Positions 46,465 through 57,889 are shown, counted from the stretch's first letter. The stretch is DNA of 64,000 nucleotides from Homarus americanus (GCF_018991925.1 NW_024720711.1:3867332-3931331); one strand, 5' to 3'. Notes: generated by a model from the sequence alone, not told the origin. A program made the numbers and translations.

Positions 46465-46739
46465 CATTTTTCGATGGTTTCATTTAATACTGTACAGAAA
46501 TTGCAAGTCTAGGTATTATTTACTTTACACACCGTTCATTCCTACCTCTAATCTATTATTAAATTCGAATAAGACGTCTAATTATAAGATAATTTTCATC
46601 TATTACATTACCGGTGGAAATGTATAATAACGGAGACAGCTTTTCCAAAATATTTTCAATTTTCTTCCATTAACATCCCGCCATTATCATCTGCCTGTCC
46701 TCCAACACTGCGTGTCTCCTGCGTCTCCTTCATAAATCA

Positions 46740-46850
46740 TCCTGCGCATGCGTTGCTGTACACGTCACGTGGCCAATCAAAAGCCTTTTTGCTTTTGGAA
46801 CCAATTAAAATGGTTTTGGGTTTAATTCAGAGTATATTTGGCCCAATCAA
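46740..46850 (+). promoter_or_regulatory. Promoter-like cluster (NRF1, E-box, CCAAT x3)
   Basis: TGCGCATGCG at 46743-46752 matches the NRF1 palindrome, CACGTG at 46766-46771 is an E-box, and CCAAT boxes start at 46773, 46801 and 46843. A TTCCCAGAATGCAA word resembling the ZNF143/STAF motif lies at 47088-47101. It stands 1.9 kb before the first visible tetraspanin exon on the same strand, so it may drive that gene. This is inference from motif clustering. Confidence 0.35.
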
Positions 46851-46979
46851 AATCGAATTTTATTTTGGGTCTCATATTTTGAAATTCAAGTTCAGTTCCG
46901 ACCATGGAAGTCTGCGATGGATGTCACTTAAAGTATATGGAGCTGATTGCGAGTTTTTGGAAAAAAAAACATAGAAACT

Positions 46980-47126
46980 ATAGCATTTTTTGATCACATG
47001 GTGTTCTTCCAACCTCAGTAAAGTGTACTAAGAGCAAGACGGAATGTAAATATCGCAAACACCAACATGTGTGGCGTTGTGTAAGATTCCCAGAATGCAA
47101 CGACGAACAAGAACCAGGCCAATAAG
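46980..47126 (+). other. Possible noncoding first exon
   Basis: The sequence ends at a good donor (AATAAG, then GTAAGA at 47127-47132) about 300 bp after the promoter-like cluster. The frames checked have stops, so it would be 5' UTR. The start coordinate is arbitrary. A separate exon with the start codon would still be needed before 48649, and none was seen. Confidence 0.2.
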
Positions 47127-48648
47127 GTAAGAAATACAGTAGGTGATTCCATCATATGATGAGAGTCAGTTAAGTTAGGTTAGGTTTTGGTTTTTCTCGT
47201 GTTTTTTTTTTTGTGTATTTTTTAGTCGCTTAGCCACTTTTTTTTTCTCGGAAAACGTCAAACGAAAAAAATCGCTAAAAAAAACCCGGCTAATTTCCGC
47301 CAAAAAGGAAGGTCATATTCAATCTCAACACACACAAATACACGAGAAAAATATATTTTTAACTTGCTAAAAGTGAACGGTGTGACAAGAAAAATTTACC
47401 CAAGGCTATTTTAGGTATCCCATTACATATATGTAGTGTGCTCGCTTAGGCCTTAGTTACTCGAACCTTTCAGGGACATACTGTATATGAGGTAGTTTGA
47501 AGGAATCTAGTTTAGGAATTTGGTAAAAAGCCTACAGATATTTTAATTTCCTTCGAGTCAGGTAAATATGAAGACCAGTATTGTGGTCCATTTGGTAATT
47601 ACAGCTATTCTGCAAAATCCTATACAGTTAAAAAATAATTTTAAGTCTACTTTTTGTATTTTTCATGAATAAATTGATGGTTCTAGACCAGTTCTAGACC
47701 ATCACCAGTTCAATATAAACCTAACCTAACCATGGCTTCATCGCCTCCAAAAAGAAAACATTATAATCAAAATTTAATAAATATAACATGACATTCAATG
47801 GACCAGTGACAAAATATCCACCCACCAGTGGTGATAATGAAAGTTTGGGGAAATATAGAATTATTGAGTTATAACCTTTCATGACCTGTCCCAACAAACA
47901 TGGACATGGCTTCAAAGCAGAGGAAAAAATACAGACTGTACCCGAGTTACGAACACCGTCACTCATGAATGTGATCTCAATTGTGTACATTCATCACAAT
48001 AATCTCTAATTAAAATCCCATTTTTTTACATTACGTACGTACTTTCATTATTCTATTACAGTATTGTTTACTTCACTGTATTTACCGTACAGTAACTACA
48101 AAATTTAAGGGATGTGGGATTTTTCCGGGTTTAAGAGTCGTCTTCATTACCTGGAAAACTCTCAACCCCGGAAGAGCTCTGCACCAATTATTCCGGCTAA
48201 CGGGAATATCAATTATGATTTAGGCTCTTTTGCTGGTGTTTGCGAAATTTTATCCATCTTGGAGATTTTGCATATTGTTTTGTCCGTTCTTCCAGGACCA
48301 GTGTGTTCCTACTTGTTGAGATCGTTTGAAAACCTTTAAGATTTTTATTTATTATTATGGTATTATTATTATTTTTTTTTTCTTTTTTAGGGATACTGGT
48401 GTAAATGTCATTACAATATAGCTCTATATTCTGTGTTGGTGATAGTAAATACAGTACAGTATGTGAATAGAAAATTTTGGAGCATTAAACTACTACATGT
48501 TTGGTCTGGTTATACTGTATATTTATTATATGTAAACTTATCAGTAATACCAGCACTGTGGTGTGCTGTGTAAGTTAATGATACTTCAAATTTATTGCAG
48601 AACTGTATACTGTACATATTACCATGAAGTAATTAATGTCTTTTGCAG

Positions 48649-48843
48649 CTCCTGGGAGGTGCACTACTTGGAACGTCACTATGGATGTACCTGGATGGTG
48701 CAAGCATGGCTCCGGTTACACAGGACATAGAAGGCTATAACTATGTGCTGTACTTCCTCATGGCAGTCGGGGCCGTAATGTTCATCATGGGATTCCTCGG
48801 CTGTTGCGGCGCCTTCCAGGAGTCCCAGTGCATGCTAGCCACG
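48649..48843 (+). CDS. Tetraspanin (CD9-like), first visible coding exon (TM1 end to TM3 start)
   Basis: This exon encodes 65 residues in phase 0, bounded by TTTTGCAG before 48649 and GTGAGT at 48844. It begins LLGGALLGTSLWMYLDG, the second half of the first membrane segment. A short first extracellular loop follows, then TM2 (around YNYVLYFLMAVGAVMFIMGF), then the tetraspanin signature GCCGAFQESQCML on the cytoplasmic side. Tetraspanins are four-pass membrane proteins that organise receptors and integrins into microdomains at the plasma membrane and in exosomes. The GCCGAxQESQCML string is closest in type to CD9/CD81-like members. The start codon and first half of TM1 (about 20-30 residues) are missing and must lie on an upstream exon. 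Confidence 0.93.
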
Positions 48844-50297
48844 GTGAGTTCAGCTGATTACAGTACAGCACTGTATGTCATTCTCATAAGGAGAGAGACT
48901 TCTTTTTCTGTGTATGTGTGTGCATGTGTCAAATTTCTTATTATCTTACATTTAATTAATTTTTGGTTGCATTTACTCACCCCTGTCATGACTCTCCTCA
49001 CCTAATTGATGAATGATATCTGCACTTTTTTTTCATTTGTAACATAATGCAGACAGAAATTAGTGCATAGTCACCAATGTTTTATTAGGGATAACATTAA
49101 GAATGAACTCCAGCTATTTTTAAGGTTACAGTATAAAAAAATATTAAATAATAATAATTATTCAAATTTTAAGATTTGGAACCTGGATCCTGAACCACCA
49201 GGTTAAAAAGTATCTTGGTATGAAATTTGAACAAAATTTATGACATCCACCTCAAATGCCGAAACACAAGGGAATAAGTCGGGCGTCTCTTGGTCAATAG
49301 AATGCCTTTTTTCTGGAAATGGTTGAGTTCGTCTAATTTACTGAGAAATATACATATAGAGGCAATTTAAAATTTGCGAGTACAGCTTAATTAATGGTTT
49401 AAATTTTTTTTTAATCTAGCTCTTTCCTATATCGAGGTACACTTATTTTTAGAAAATTGTGCTACCCCAGTTTGAGAGATTTAATTGCTGGAGCTGTTGT
49501 GGTATTTTACAATTTTAGTTTTCCTCTTAGTAATATACTGTGTGCAGGTGATAATATATTCCATTAGTAACATACTGTACGTGAGTGGTAGTGTAAGACT
49601 TTTAAGTTTCATTACAAGTGACTGTATTGGGGTATCATTTTGAATCTGAAGATGAAGTGCATTACAGTTTGTGTCTCAATAATCTGGACACTTGTGTAAC
49701 TTGAGGCCGAATGTCCATTTCAGTGAGGTGTCTAACTTTTTTTTAATGTAGAGTCTGTGACAGGAGTGCTTTGATTTACGAAAATTTGCTAATATGAAAA
49801 AAAAATTATCCAGCACTTTGGTATACAAACAAAAACCCCGCTTTTACAGTATTTTTTCGTAGGATCGGAAGATGCTGAGTTACTGACACAGGCATCTGAG
49901 AGAGCATCCCCTGCTGAACACGAACAGTGAGCAGTGTACTGTAGTACAGTACAGGCTAATGTGTGGCAACATTTCTGTACTTATATATACAGTATAGTCT
50001 CGTTTTACGCGGTCAATTAAACCCATGGAGGTCTGCGTATAACGCGAAACGCGTAAACTAAATAACAGAACATATGGGATTAATTGAAATAGAGACTGGG
50101 CCGACCGCTCGACTACCCTCTTTCCGACACAATGCGTACGTTGTAGTAAAAATAACATCTTAATTTTATGATGGTATGCATACACAATTAATATTTAAGA
50201 GAAATATCAATAATATTAGGTTTTTTAACACTTACATTAGTAGAAGAGATGGCTGGGCACACGGGGATGGGGGGTTGGTTCCGAGGCAGAGGGCAGA

Positions 50298-50470
50298 TTA
50301 TTGTCCCTCACCTGTATCACTTGTATCTCCTGTATCACTATCCACTACAGAGTCTAGCAGGGCATCCTTGTCAAACTCCTCAAAGTCCATATCCTCACTA
50401 TCACTGACTTGGGCTGGCTGTGGTGGGTGGCGGGTGAAGAACTCGGTAATGTTTTGTTGACTGGGTAAGC
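50298..50470 (-). pseudogene. Tigger-like transposase C-terminal fragment
   Basis: A fragment of about 57 codons ending in a stop, with the ITEFFTRHP motif followed by a Ser/Asp/Glu-rich tail. In the family the C-terminus follows the DDE catalytic core, which is absent here. It cannot encode an active enzyme. Confidence 0.6.
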
Positions 50471-50540
50471 AAGGTTAAATAGACCAATCACAGCTCGCGG
50501 CGGAGGGGATGCATAGGTGGTGTGTCTAGTGTTGAGGCGC

Positions 50541-50726
50541 CTGTCCCTCGGATGTTATTAGACCATTCCCCAGGATGCTGAAGCAACCCAGGTTCCTATT
50601 TGCTGCTAGGTGAACAGAGGCATTGGGTGTTAGGAGCTTTGCCTAGTGTCTCGCCCTCCCCGGGGATCGAACCCGAGTTCTTTCAACTATGAGCTGACTG
50701 CATTAACCAATACGCTACAGGGTGGT
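50541..50726 (-). mobile_element. tRNA-derived SINE (minus strand)
   Basis: Read on the minus strand, a tRNA-like head contains the B box GGGTTCGATCCCCGG (about 50660-50674). The body contains TGTTCACCTAGCAGCAAATA, which matches TGTTCACCTAGCAGTAAAGT in the SINE at 3121-3503, so the two share a core domain with different heads. It lies within the Tigger-like element. Confidence 0.8.
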
Positions 50727-52426
50727 AAGGATGCGTGGCCCAAGCACAGTCCGAAACGTCATCTGACGTCAGCGGTGACGAAAGAGCGACCTAGCGCGCA
50801 GCTTGTCCGCGCAGCTTGTCCGCGCCGCTTCCCGCGTAAATTCAGGAATGTACCGCGTAACTAATAATTGGCGCGACTGGACAGGTGCTGCGTAAATGAC
50901 CAACCGCGTATAAAAAATCCGCGTAAACCGAGACTATACTGTACATATACAGTACAGATACCTCTAATATCATATGAAGGTGTTACTGTATATTGATCTA
51001 AAAGTGTGGCTAACTAACCACCAAATAAGATGCAGGAATTTATAATTGATTACTTCAATTATGTTGATGTGGAAGAAGAAACTGAAGAATCTATGCCTCT
51101 GTCACATGCATACTAACAAGAAGATGGCAGTGACCACAACTCAGGCCCCACACAACAGGAGGAGGAATTTGGTGATGTCACACCCAATAATCTTGATAAT
51201 AGCCATGTATATTCCATCAGTTGCTCTGAGTGTTGTATAGGCCCCACACAATAAACTTGATACTGTACTGCATTATTAATGTTATTATAATTAATACATA
51301 CGCTTAGAAGTATTGTTTCCCACAAAAAGATTCTTAAAATTGTACATTTTTACGTTTGGGGAACTTTTTTTTTTTGTAGGAACGTATCTACCTTTATATA
51401 ATGGTAATCAATAGGAAAAATGTCATTGATTTACCAAAAAATTGATTCATGAAAGGTTTTCAGTAATGTATCCCTTTCGTAAATCATAGCACTCCTTAAC
51501 TTGATCACTGAGCATGTCAACAATTACAAAATGTGCACCACTTTCTATAAGATAATTTCTCCAGCATTACCACCACACTATTGTATGAACTTTAGCTTTT
51601 TACTGGAGTTTGTTATATAGTGTTTGTTGATTTAACTATCATGTGGGATAATCTGCCCTGACCGTAACTGTTCTGAGTTTACAACTTGATTACCCTCACA
51701 ACAAACATCAGCATTCACAATTTTTTACCCTGACTGACATGAACTAATTATTATTATACATAACCTCAACTGACCTAAACTTCAGTTCCTTCTGTGAACA
51801 CATATGGTCTTACTAGTGTTTGAATTGAGGGTATTCAGGCTAAGGGCTATGGTGTAACTTCTGCCTCTGCCCACCTACCTGCTCTACGGATCCATACTGT
51901 ACAGTACTATCATGTAAACTAACTTGTTGGCAGTCATTTGATAATTTTATAACTCAAAGCAGTCTAGTATCTTGATTATTGAGACTTCTGGTGTGTAGGA
52001 CTGAAAAACATGTATTTAATCCTCATTAGAATGATGCCAACCCACATTACCTAGTCAATATTTAATAGAAGTACAGTACAGTACATATACTGTACTGTGT
52101 ATCCTCAGCAAACAGTACAGTACTGTAAAACTAAATACTGTGCTGTAATCAGGACTGAGAAAAAGATCCTTCTTCACAAGATGTGCTGGTTATTGAGTGT
52201 TCTGATTTCAAGGTTCTGCTGTACATTTTTTTTTAGAAATTGAAGAAGTAAGTAGAAGTATAGGAAGGTTGATAGAAAATTTCAAGATGGGAAGGAAAGC
52301 AAAGGAATTACCAGTACAGTATAGGAAAGCCATAAATTTTCAGGACTTTTTTGTGTGTTCAGCCTTAGAATTTAATTTTGAATAGTTTGTACAGTATACA
52401 ATAACATCTGTTTTTTCCCCCAACAG

Positions 52427-52600
52427 TTCTTTGCTCTGGTTTTCGTTCTCTTCGTCGGTCAGATCGCTGCTGGTATTTGGCTGAAGATCAACGAAGAGCG
52501 ATTCACAGATCTGGCTGTAAAATCCATGGCTAAATCCATCCAACATGATTATGGTACCAATGAGCTCAAGACCCAGGCCTTTGATGTTATCCAGACTGAG
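52427..52600 (+). CDS. Tetraspanin exon 2 of those visible (TM3, start of large loop)
   Basis: This exon encodes 58 residues in phase 0, after TTTTTTCCCCCAACAG and before GTAAGC. It starts FFALVFVLFVGQIAAGIWLK, the third membrane segment, which continues the CMLAT end of the previous exon exactly as in family members. The large extracellular loop begins at NEERF and includes a helical, charged stretch ending AFDVIQTE. No N-glycosylation sequon is present in this exon. Confidence 0.94.
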
Positions 52601-53158
52601 GTAAGCTAGTAGCTGGTACCAGCATGGCCTCCAGTAGAGGTGATTACTTGTTGACATTTAGGAGTACATATACTGTACTCAGAATAAAAATAATAATTAT
52701 TGGTACACAACAATTCTTCATAAAGCAACAACTTTGCTCAGTTCTCAATTTTTCAAGAAACTGTGTACAGTATAGAGAAGCATTCCTGTGGCCATTAACT
52801 GGGATATTACTTATTAATGACTTAAGTACAGTACAGTACAGTACTGCACTCATGACTCACATTTTTTATTTAAATCATTCTGTACATTCATAGAATTTAT
52901 TGGTTAGAAATTTCAGTGTACAGTGTGGTATGTATTTGCAATTCACAGATTTGGCCATAGAGTTGAAGGACATCCAGTACTGTTACTGGTACAAGCTGTA
53001 AATATAATGAACAGGGGTGAAATTTTAATATTGTAACAAGTTGCTGTAATTTTTAGTTTAATCATCACTAAAAGTGTTGCTTGCAAACAGTTACAGTACT
53101 TTAATTACATTCATTTAAGTACCTTGTACTGTAAGCCCTCCAACACGGGGGTTAGATT

Positions 53159-54023
53159 CAGGGCTGTGGAGTCGAAGACAAAACCTTCGACTCCGACTCC
53201 TCAAATTTTTATGCTTCTGACTCCGACTCCTTGGCCTATTTGTAACAACTATTTCTACCATCCTAATTGTAATTTGTATGTTGTAACCTGCGTAGGTAAA
53301 AAGTAAAACACCGTGGCTATACTGCTACAGCTTTATTAATGATCTGGACGATATTTAAGAACTACAAAAAGATGATAGGCTTGACTTTCAAAGTTTCAAT
53401 CAAAAGAAAAATAAATTTATTAAGAATTCAAGATATTAACTAGAAAACACCATTTACATGTATATCTAAAAGTTCGATCTCAGCATATGAATTTTGTTTA
53501 AGCTCATAATCTGATGTGGATCTAAATGATGATCCTACAATTCCTTTTAAAGTAAAGTTATATATTTATGTACATTAAAGAAATGAATACCTTATTAAGG
53601 AAAATGGATAAACCTTACATGATTAAGTTATTAAATTAAATTTGCCTTAATCTCACCAAAAACAGGTTGTAGCTAATTGTTTTGTAGCTGAGAGCCTCTG
53701 TGCAGTTTTCAACGAAACAAAATTTGATATAATTCAAAATTTCAAATGGTAAAGAAGAGACTATCGTCCAAAATTATAGTGCTATACTGTGCCTGCTACA
53801 ATAAATTCATAATAATGCTTATAAAATGGAAATAAATTCTTTTAATAATTTAAGAAAATTAGTGGGATCAGTGGAATCACTGCAATGAATATGCCTGAGT
53901 TCATATATTTGTTCTTAGGAACAGAATAGCTTCAGTCGGAGTCGGAGTCTGGACAATTTTACCGACTCCGACTCCACAAGCCGAAATTTCCTCCGACTCC
54001 TCGACTCCGACTCCACAGCCCTG
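53159..54023. mobile_element. hAT-like nonautonomous transposon with 8-bp TSD
   Basis: The termini CAGGGCTGTGGAGTCG and CGACTCCACAGCCCTG are perfect inverted repeats, and GTTAGATT flanks both ends exactly (53151-53158 and 54024-54031). An 8-bp duplication is the hallmark of the hAT superfamily. Subterminal GACTCCGACTCC words are repeated at both ends, possible transposase binding sites. The 865-bp interior is AT-rich with no transposase frame seen. Confidence 0.88.
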
Positions 54024-54407
54024 GTTAGATTCCTCGGAAATGTCATGTTAGGGGAATCCGCATTCAAGGAACTTAATAATGAGAGTAATAAGAATTGGGG
54101 AACACCACTACATATATTCTCATCAGCTGGCTTGCAGACGTGTGGCTACACTGGCCATGTGTATGCCGTGGCGTCACATTGAGAGGGAGTGCAGCCACAG
54201 TTACAAATAGCCATAACCCATCGCCTCCACACACGATCACTTCCCACATATGCACATCGATGCTCTTCATTTTTCTTATTTTATAATTTTATATTTGCTT
54301 TATTTCTAAGCCACATTACTGTAGAGCATTGTAATGATTCTTCCAAAAGTCTTAGTTTCATGACAAGTTAACAACATACGAGGCAGGTGGGTCAGCTCTC
54401 CAAAATA

Positions 54408-55021
54408 CAGTATTTTCTCTATTTAATGAACTAATTCGAGCCACCCCTTTCCATTACATTGAAATTTTTGCTAAATCAAACTTTCCGTTATTTTCGCTCG
54501 TTTTAGCAAACTATTTTGCTAAATCGAGTGTGATTCCGTTAAATTCCACACCAGCTGCACCGCTTGGTGAGTGGCGTTTGTTTACATTTGCTCAGTCTAT
54601 GTCCTGCTGCCACTGCGTGTTGTTCCCTGCTACATCTCGGTCAACTAACTACTGTGCTTAGACATCATGCCAAAAATAACAATGAATACATAGTTTATTA
54701 TTATGAAAATTTACCTTTGGATTGTTTAGTATTTATCCTGACAGTAATGCAGCCGAAAATAGATCCACCAGTCACAATCACCTTTACATACAGCCTTACT
54801 TTACCAAGTATTGCCAGTATGAGACTCAGGGTGGGGTCGCTGGATCTTTGGCTAACAGTACATATCATATGTCTGAGGTGTCTCCGTAGATGTGAGCCTA
54901 TTAACGGAATTAGTCTTGATTTAGCGAACTAGTTCACTAAATCGAGTGAAAAATAATGGAAAAATTCCTTCCACTAAATTGAGTTTGTTATTTCGGATTC
55001 TGTTAAATCAAGGGTATCAGA
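54408..55021. mobile_element. Diverged Tigger-like element
   Basis: The left end CAGTATTTTCTCTATTTAAT and the complement of the right end (CTGATACCCTTGATTTAACA) are loosely related. Subterminal CTAAATCGAGTG and TTTAGCGAACTAGTTC words recur in opposite orientation. ATGCCAAAAATAACAATG near 54667 recalls a Tigger start region. Only the left TA is clear, so the ends are tentative. Confidence 0.5.
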
Positions 55022-55247
55022 CGCCACTCAAACATCCTAGCACCACCCAGAGATGCCTGGTTGGTTCTAGAATGTTCTACTCTGATCTAGGCTTACAATA
55101 AGAAGTAAATCATAACAAAAATGATGCAATACATTCCATAAAATTCTTACATGAATAATACATCAATATATGCACTAAAATCCCCCTAAACTTGCCGAAA
55201 TAACTGCTGCTTGGAATGATCAAAACACCAAGTTTACAAACATTATA

Positions 55248-55856
55248 CAGTTGTTAACGAACGGTTCGATTAACGAAATTTTGGTTAATGAATTAGCTCC
55301 CATAAGGATTTTCAGTTCGATTAACGAACAAAACTTCGATTAACGAAATCCTTACTACAAACACATTTTGTTGTGCGCATCAGCTGATCGGCTAGTCCGC
55401 CAATTCAGTACAGTAATTGGTTCTATGTTTACATTTGTTTCCAGTGAAGTAAATATCAAGAAAGTTGGTCTCTTGAATATTTCTGCATTTTTTATATTAA
55501 AATTATTGGTCATTCTGAAATTTGGTTATATTGATAATATAAACAGTACAGGGAACAGTTTTTGTGTGCCCATCAGCTGATTTAATCACCCATCAATGCT
55601 TCTCAGTTTAACTTTGTTTACAGTGGAGTGAACATTGATTTTGTTGGTCTCTTGAATATTTTTGCATTTTTACATTAAAATTATTGGTCATTGTGAAATT
55701 TAGTTAACATATTGATAATATACAGTGCAGAAATTATTATGAAACATGAAGAAGACATTAGAACCAATGCACTCTGTAAAGAATATGGGAAATAATAGAT
55801 TCGGTTAACGAATGACTCTGTGGAACGAATTGTGTTCGTTAACCGAGGGACCACTG
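55248..55856 (+). mobile_element. Tigger/pogo-like element with transposase HTH remnant
   Basis: CAGTTGTTAACGAACGG at the left and GTTCGTTAACCGAGGGACCACTG at the right, trimmed by a few bases, are inverted relatives flanked by TA on both sides. Near the right end 55733-55795 encodes IIMKHEEDIRTNALCKEYGK and a stop. This matches the N-terminal helix-turn-helix style of pogo/CENP-B-type transposases (KHExGxRxxxLxxEYGK). The interior is a tandem duplication of about 190 bp (about 55373-55560 and 55563-55740). Confidence 0.75.
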
Positions 55857-56422
55857 TAATACCAAATTATGCCTTGACATAACAATAGGTTAATTATTTT
55901 TAAGGACATTGGTGCCAAGTGCTTATATAGAAAGTGGATTAATGGCTTAAATAGATGTTGAGATTATAAAGTTCATGGTAGGTTATAAAAAAAAATTCAA
56001 ATATTAATTAATTATTGATGGAGGAATTTGAATAAATATCAAGGATTAAAGTCATTGTTACCCAGACTACTGTCTGTCTGTGGATGCTTGAATCATTTAT
56101 GGATTATAGGCAAATATTTATATTTTTCAAAGTCATATCTAGAACTGATGACTGAATTCAGAAAATTTCAGTGATGAAAGCCATTGTAAGTCAAAGACTA
56201 AAGTCTTGAATTAATCTTAAAGTTTTGACAACCATTGTAATTGTCTTATATTGTGGCATTGGCTTCAAATACCTGTAGTTATTGTATAGGAATAGAGCAG
56301 TTAGCCTTTTTTTTTCTTATTTTCTTTTTTTTGCAGAGTATTTTTCATTGTCTGTCCTGATCTAGTAATGTAAGTGTTTTTCTGAAACAGTTCAATCATC
56401 AGTTATCATGTATTTTTCTCAG

Positions 56423-56632
56423 CTCAAGTGTTGTGGATCTGAGGGACCAACTGACTGGGCTGATTCTCGCTTCAATGGTGCTAATGAACGTAGCGCCTTG
56501 GAGATTGGTGTTGCTGGAGCCCTCGGTTCCTATAATGTACCGGCCTCCTGCTGTGTGACCAAGGGAACCACCTGTGATGTTGCTCGCAAGATGACCATTG
56601 CATCAGCAATCCCAGGAACCATCCACCAAGAG
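56423..56632 (+). CDS. Tetraspanin exon 3 of those visible (cysteine-rich large loop)
   Basis: This exon encodes 70 residues in phase 0. It opens LKCCGSEGPTDW, the invariant CCG motif of the large extracellular loop, and continues to VPASCCVTKGTTC, giving five of the six loop cysteines. The sixth is the second residue of the next exon, so the loop has the six-cysteine pattern that forms three disulfides in the family. The loop totals about 120 residues, longer than in vertebrate CD9. It has no N-x-S/T sequon. The splice donor is GTAAGC at 56633. Confidence 0.95.
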
Positions 56633-57313
56633 GTAAGCTTGTCTCTTATCTTACATACTGTTTTATTTTAATTTCTTCCTCTTTAATGTTCATAAAAAGA
56701 TTTTCATGTAATTTATTGGAAAAAAAATAATAAACAGGATATGCATGCTTCCTGGAAAGTTACCATTTACTTTAGAAATTAAAAGCCAGTAAGACTGTGT
56801 GTAACCCTGTGCCTTGTTGAAGATTTGAAAATGTGTGAGATTTATTTTAATACATCATCATCATCATCATCATTTTACAGCCATTTTCCACACTTTTATA
56901 GGTTAGCCTTGATTTACACAGCCTTTTGCAACCTCTCTTTTCAGGTTTTATTTCTGGTCATTTCTTACAACCTCTACCTACAGTATATCATTCTTGGCCT
57001 ACCCTGGCTCTCCTTCCCTCCACATTCCAACTCATGCCTTACAGTGGCTTTTCAAAGTCTCTAACCCCATCGTATAACGGTCACTCCAGCACTGGCATCT
57101 GCTGAGAGTTTGTGGACAAGTTGTTGTCATACAGTATTTTAATCCACATGAGTAAATAAAAAAAGTTTATTTAAATGGTGCCATCTAACAGCAGATATGG
57201 TTGCTGTTAATAATATTTTGTTTATACTAGGATATATCATAATGCTTGAGGCTATGAAACATCATGTTATTCGAGGTGTTGGAACCTCCTACACAATTAT
57301 GCTAAGTGACTTT

Positions 57314-57532
57314 CAGGTGAATCATATATACTGTACTCCTAATGACTCCAGAGGAATCTCAGGTGCTCATATTGACTCCAGGTGACTCACAGATATTCCT
57401 AATGTACCCCAGATGAATCACAGGTACAGTACTCATATTGATCACAGGTGAATCACAGATCTCTTAATGATGACAGATGACTCACAGGTACTCATACTGA
57501 ACCCAGGTGAATTACAGATACTGTATTCATAA
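57314..57532. repeat. Degenerate ~30-bp intronic repeat
   Basis: About seven diverged units of CAGGTGAATCACAGATACTCAT type. Unlike the left-half arrays it is old and heavily mutated. Confidence 0.8.
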
Positions 57533-57724
57533 TAACTTTAATTGCCTATAATGATCACAAGCGATTACCTGTATAGTAATTGGTACTTTTAAGGACCTCA
57601 GATTTTAGAGACTGTCAAGGGCCACTTTGAGTAACTTTACATGGGAAAATTGCCAATGAAATGTAGATTGAGAGAAAGTTAACTTTGTTACAGCAATAGA
57701 TCAGGTTGTTTGAAGAACTTTTAA

Positions 57725-57889
57725 CCCTTAAACAGTGGCCAACATCAGTGGATGTTAGCTGTAGGGTTGGTGGCCAACATCAATGGATGCTCGCAGTAGG
57801 GACAGTGGCCAACATTGTTTCATGTTTCCGTGTTCCAGTTTTTCTGCACATAGGGGCATATTAGGAAATCTTTACCCACTGTCTGAGGG
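57725..57889. mobile_element. piggyBac-like MITE flanked by TTAA
   Basis: CCCTTAAACAGTGG at the left pairs with CCACTGTCTGAGGG at the right, and TTAA lies immediately outside both ends (57721-57724, 57890-57893). TTAA target sites with CCC...GGG termini are characteristic of piggyBac. The interior has three copies of a GTGGCCAACATCAATGGATG-type unit. No transposase is present. Confidence 0.78.

Larger units (their letters stand above)
49990..50941 (-). mobile_element. Tigger/pogo-like DNA transposon remnant with nested SINE
   Basis: The left end CAGTATAGTCTCGTTTTACG and the complementary right end (CGTAAACCGAGACTATACTG) form TIRs, each flanked by TA (49988-49989, 50942-50943), the Tc1/mariner-type target duplication. 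On the minus strand 50470-50298 a frame reads QQNITEFFTRHPPQPAQ, then SDSEDMDFEEFDKDALLDS, and stops. This resembles the C-terminal ITDFF plus acidic tail of Tigger transposases. The rest of the transposase is lost. A SINE is inserted at about 50541-50726. Confidence 0.8.
48844..52426 (+). other. Tetraspanin intron (3.6 kb)
   Basis: GT-AG intron in phase 0 between the TM2 and TM3 exons. It contains a Tigger-like element with a nested SINE (49990-50941) and many short TACAGTA/GTACTGTA palindromes (for example 52071-52140). 50997-51108 has a short frame with NYVDVEEETEESM that may be further transposase debris. No other gene was recognised. Confidence 0.85.
52601..56422 (+). other. Tetraspanin intron (3.8 kb)
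   Basis: GT-AG intron in phase 0. It hosts an hAT-like element (53159-54023) and two TA-flanked elements (54408-55021, 55248-55856), so close to half of the intron is transposon relics. The acceptor is TTTTTCTCAG just before 56423. Confidence 0.85.

Noticed and set aside
48112..48339. 75-codon frame upstream of the tetraspanin exon as its first exon
   Set aside because: It lacks the K-C-x-K-Y motif and TM1 pattern, and ends at its own stop rather than at a donor in phase 0.
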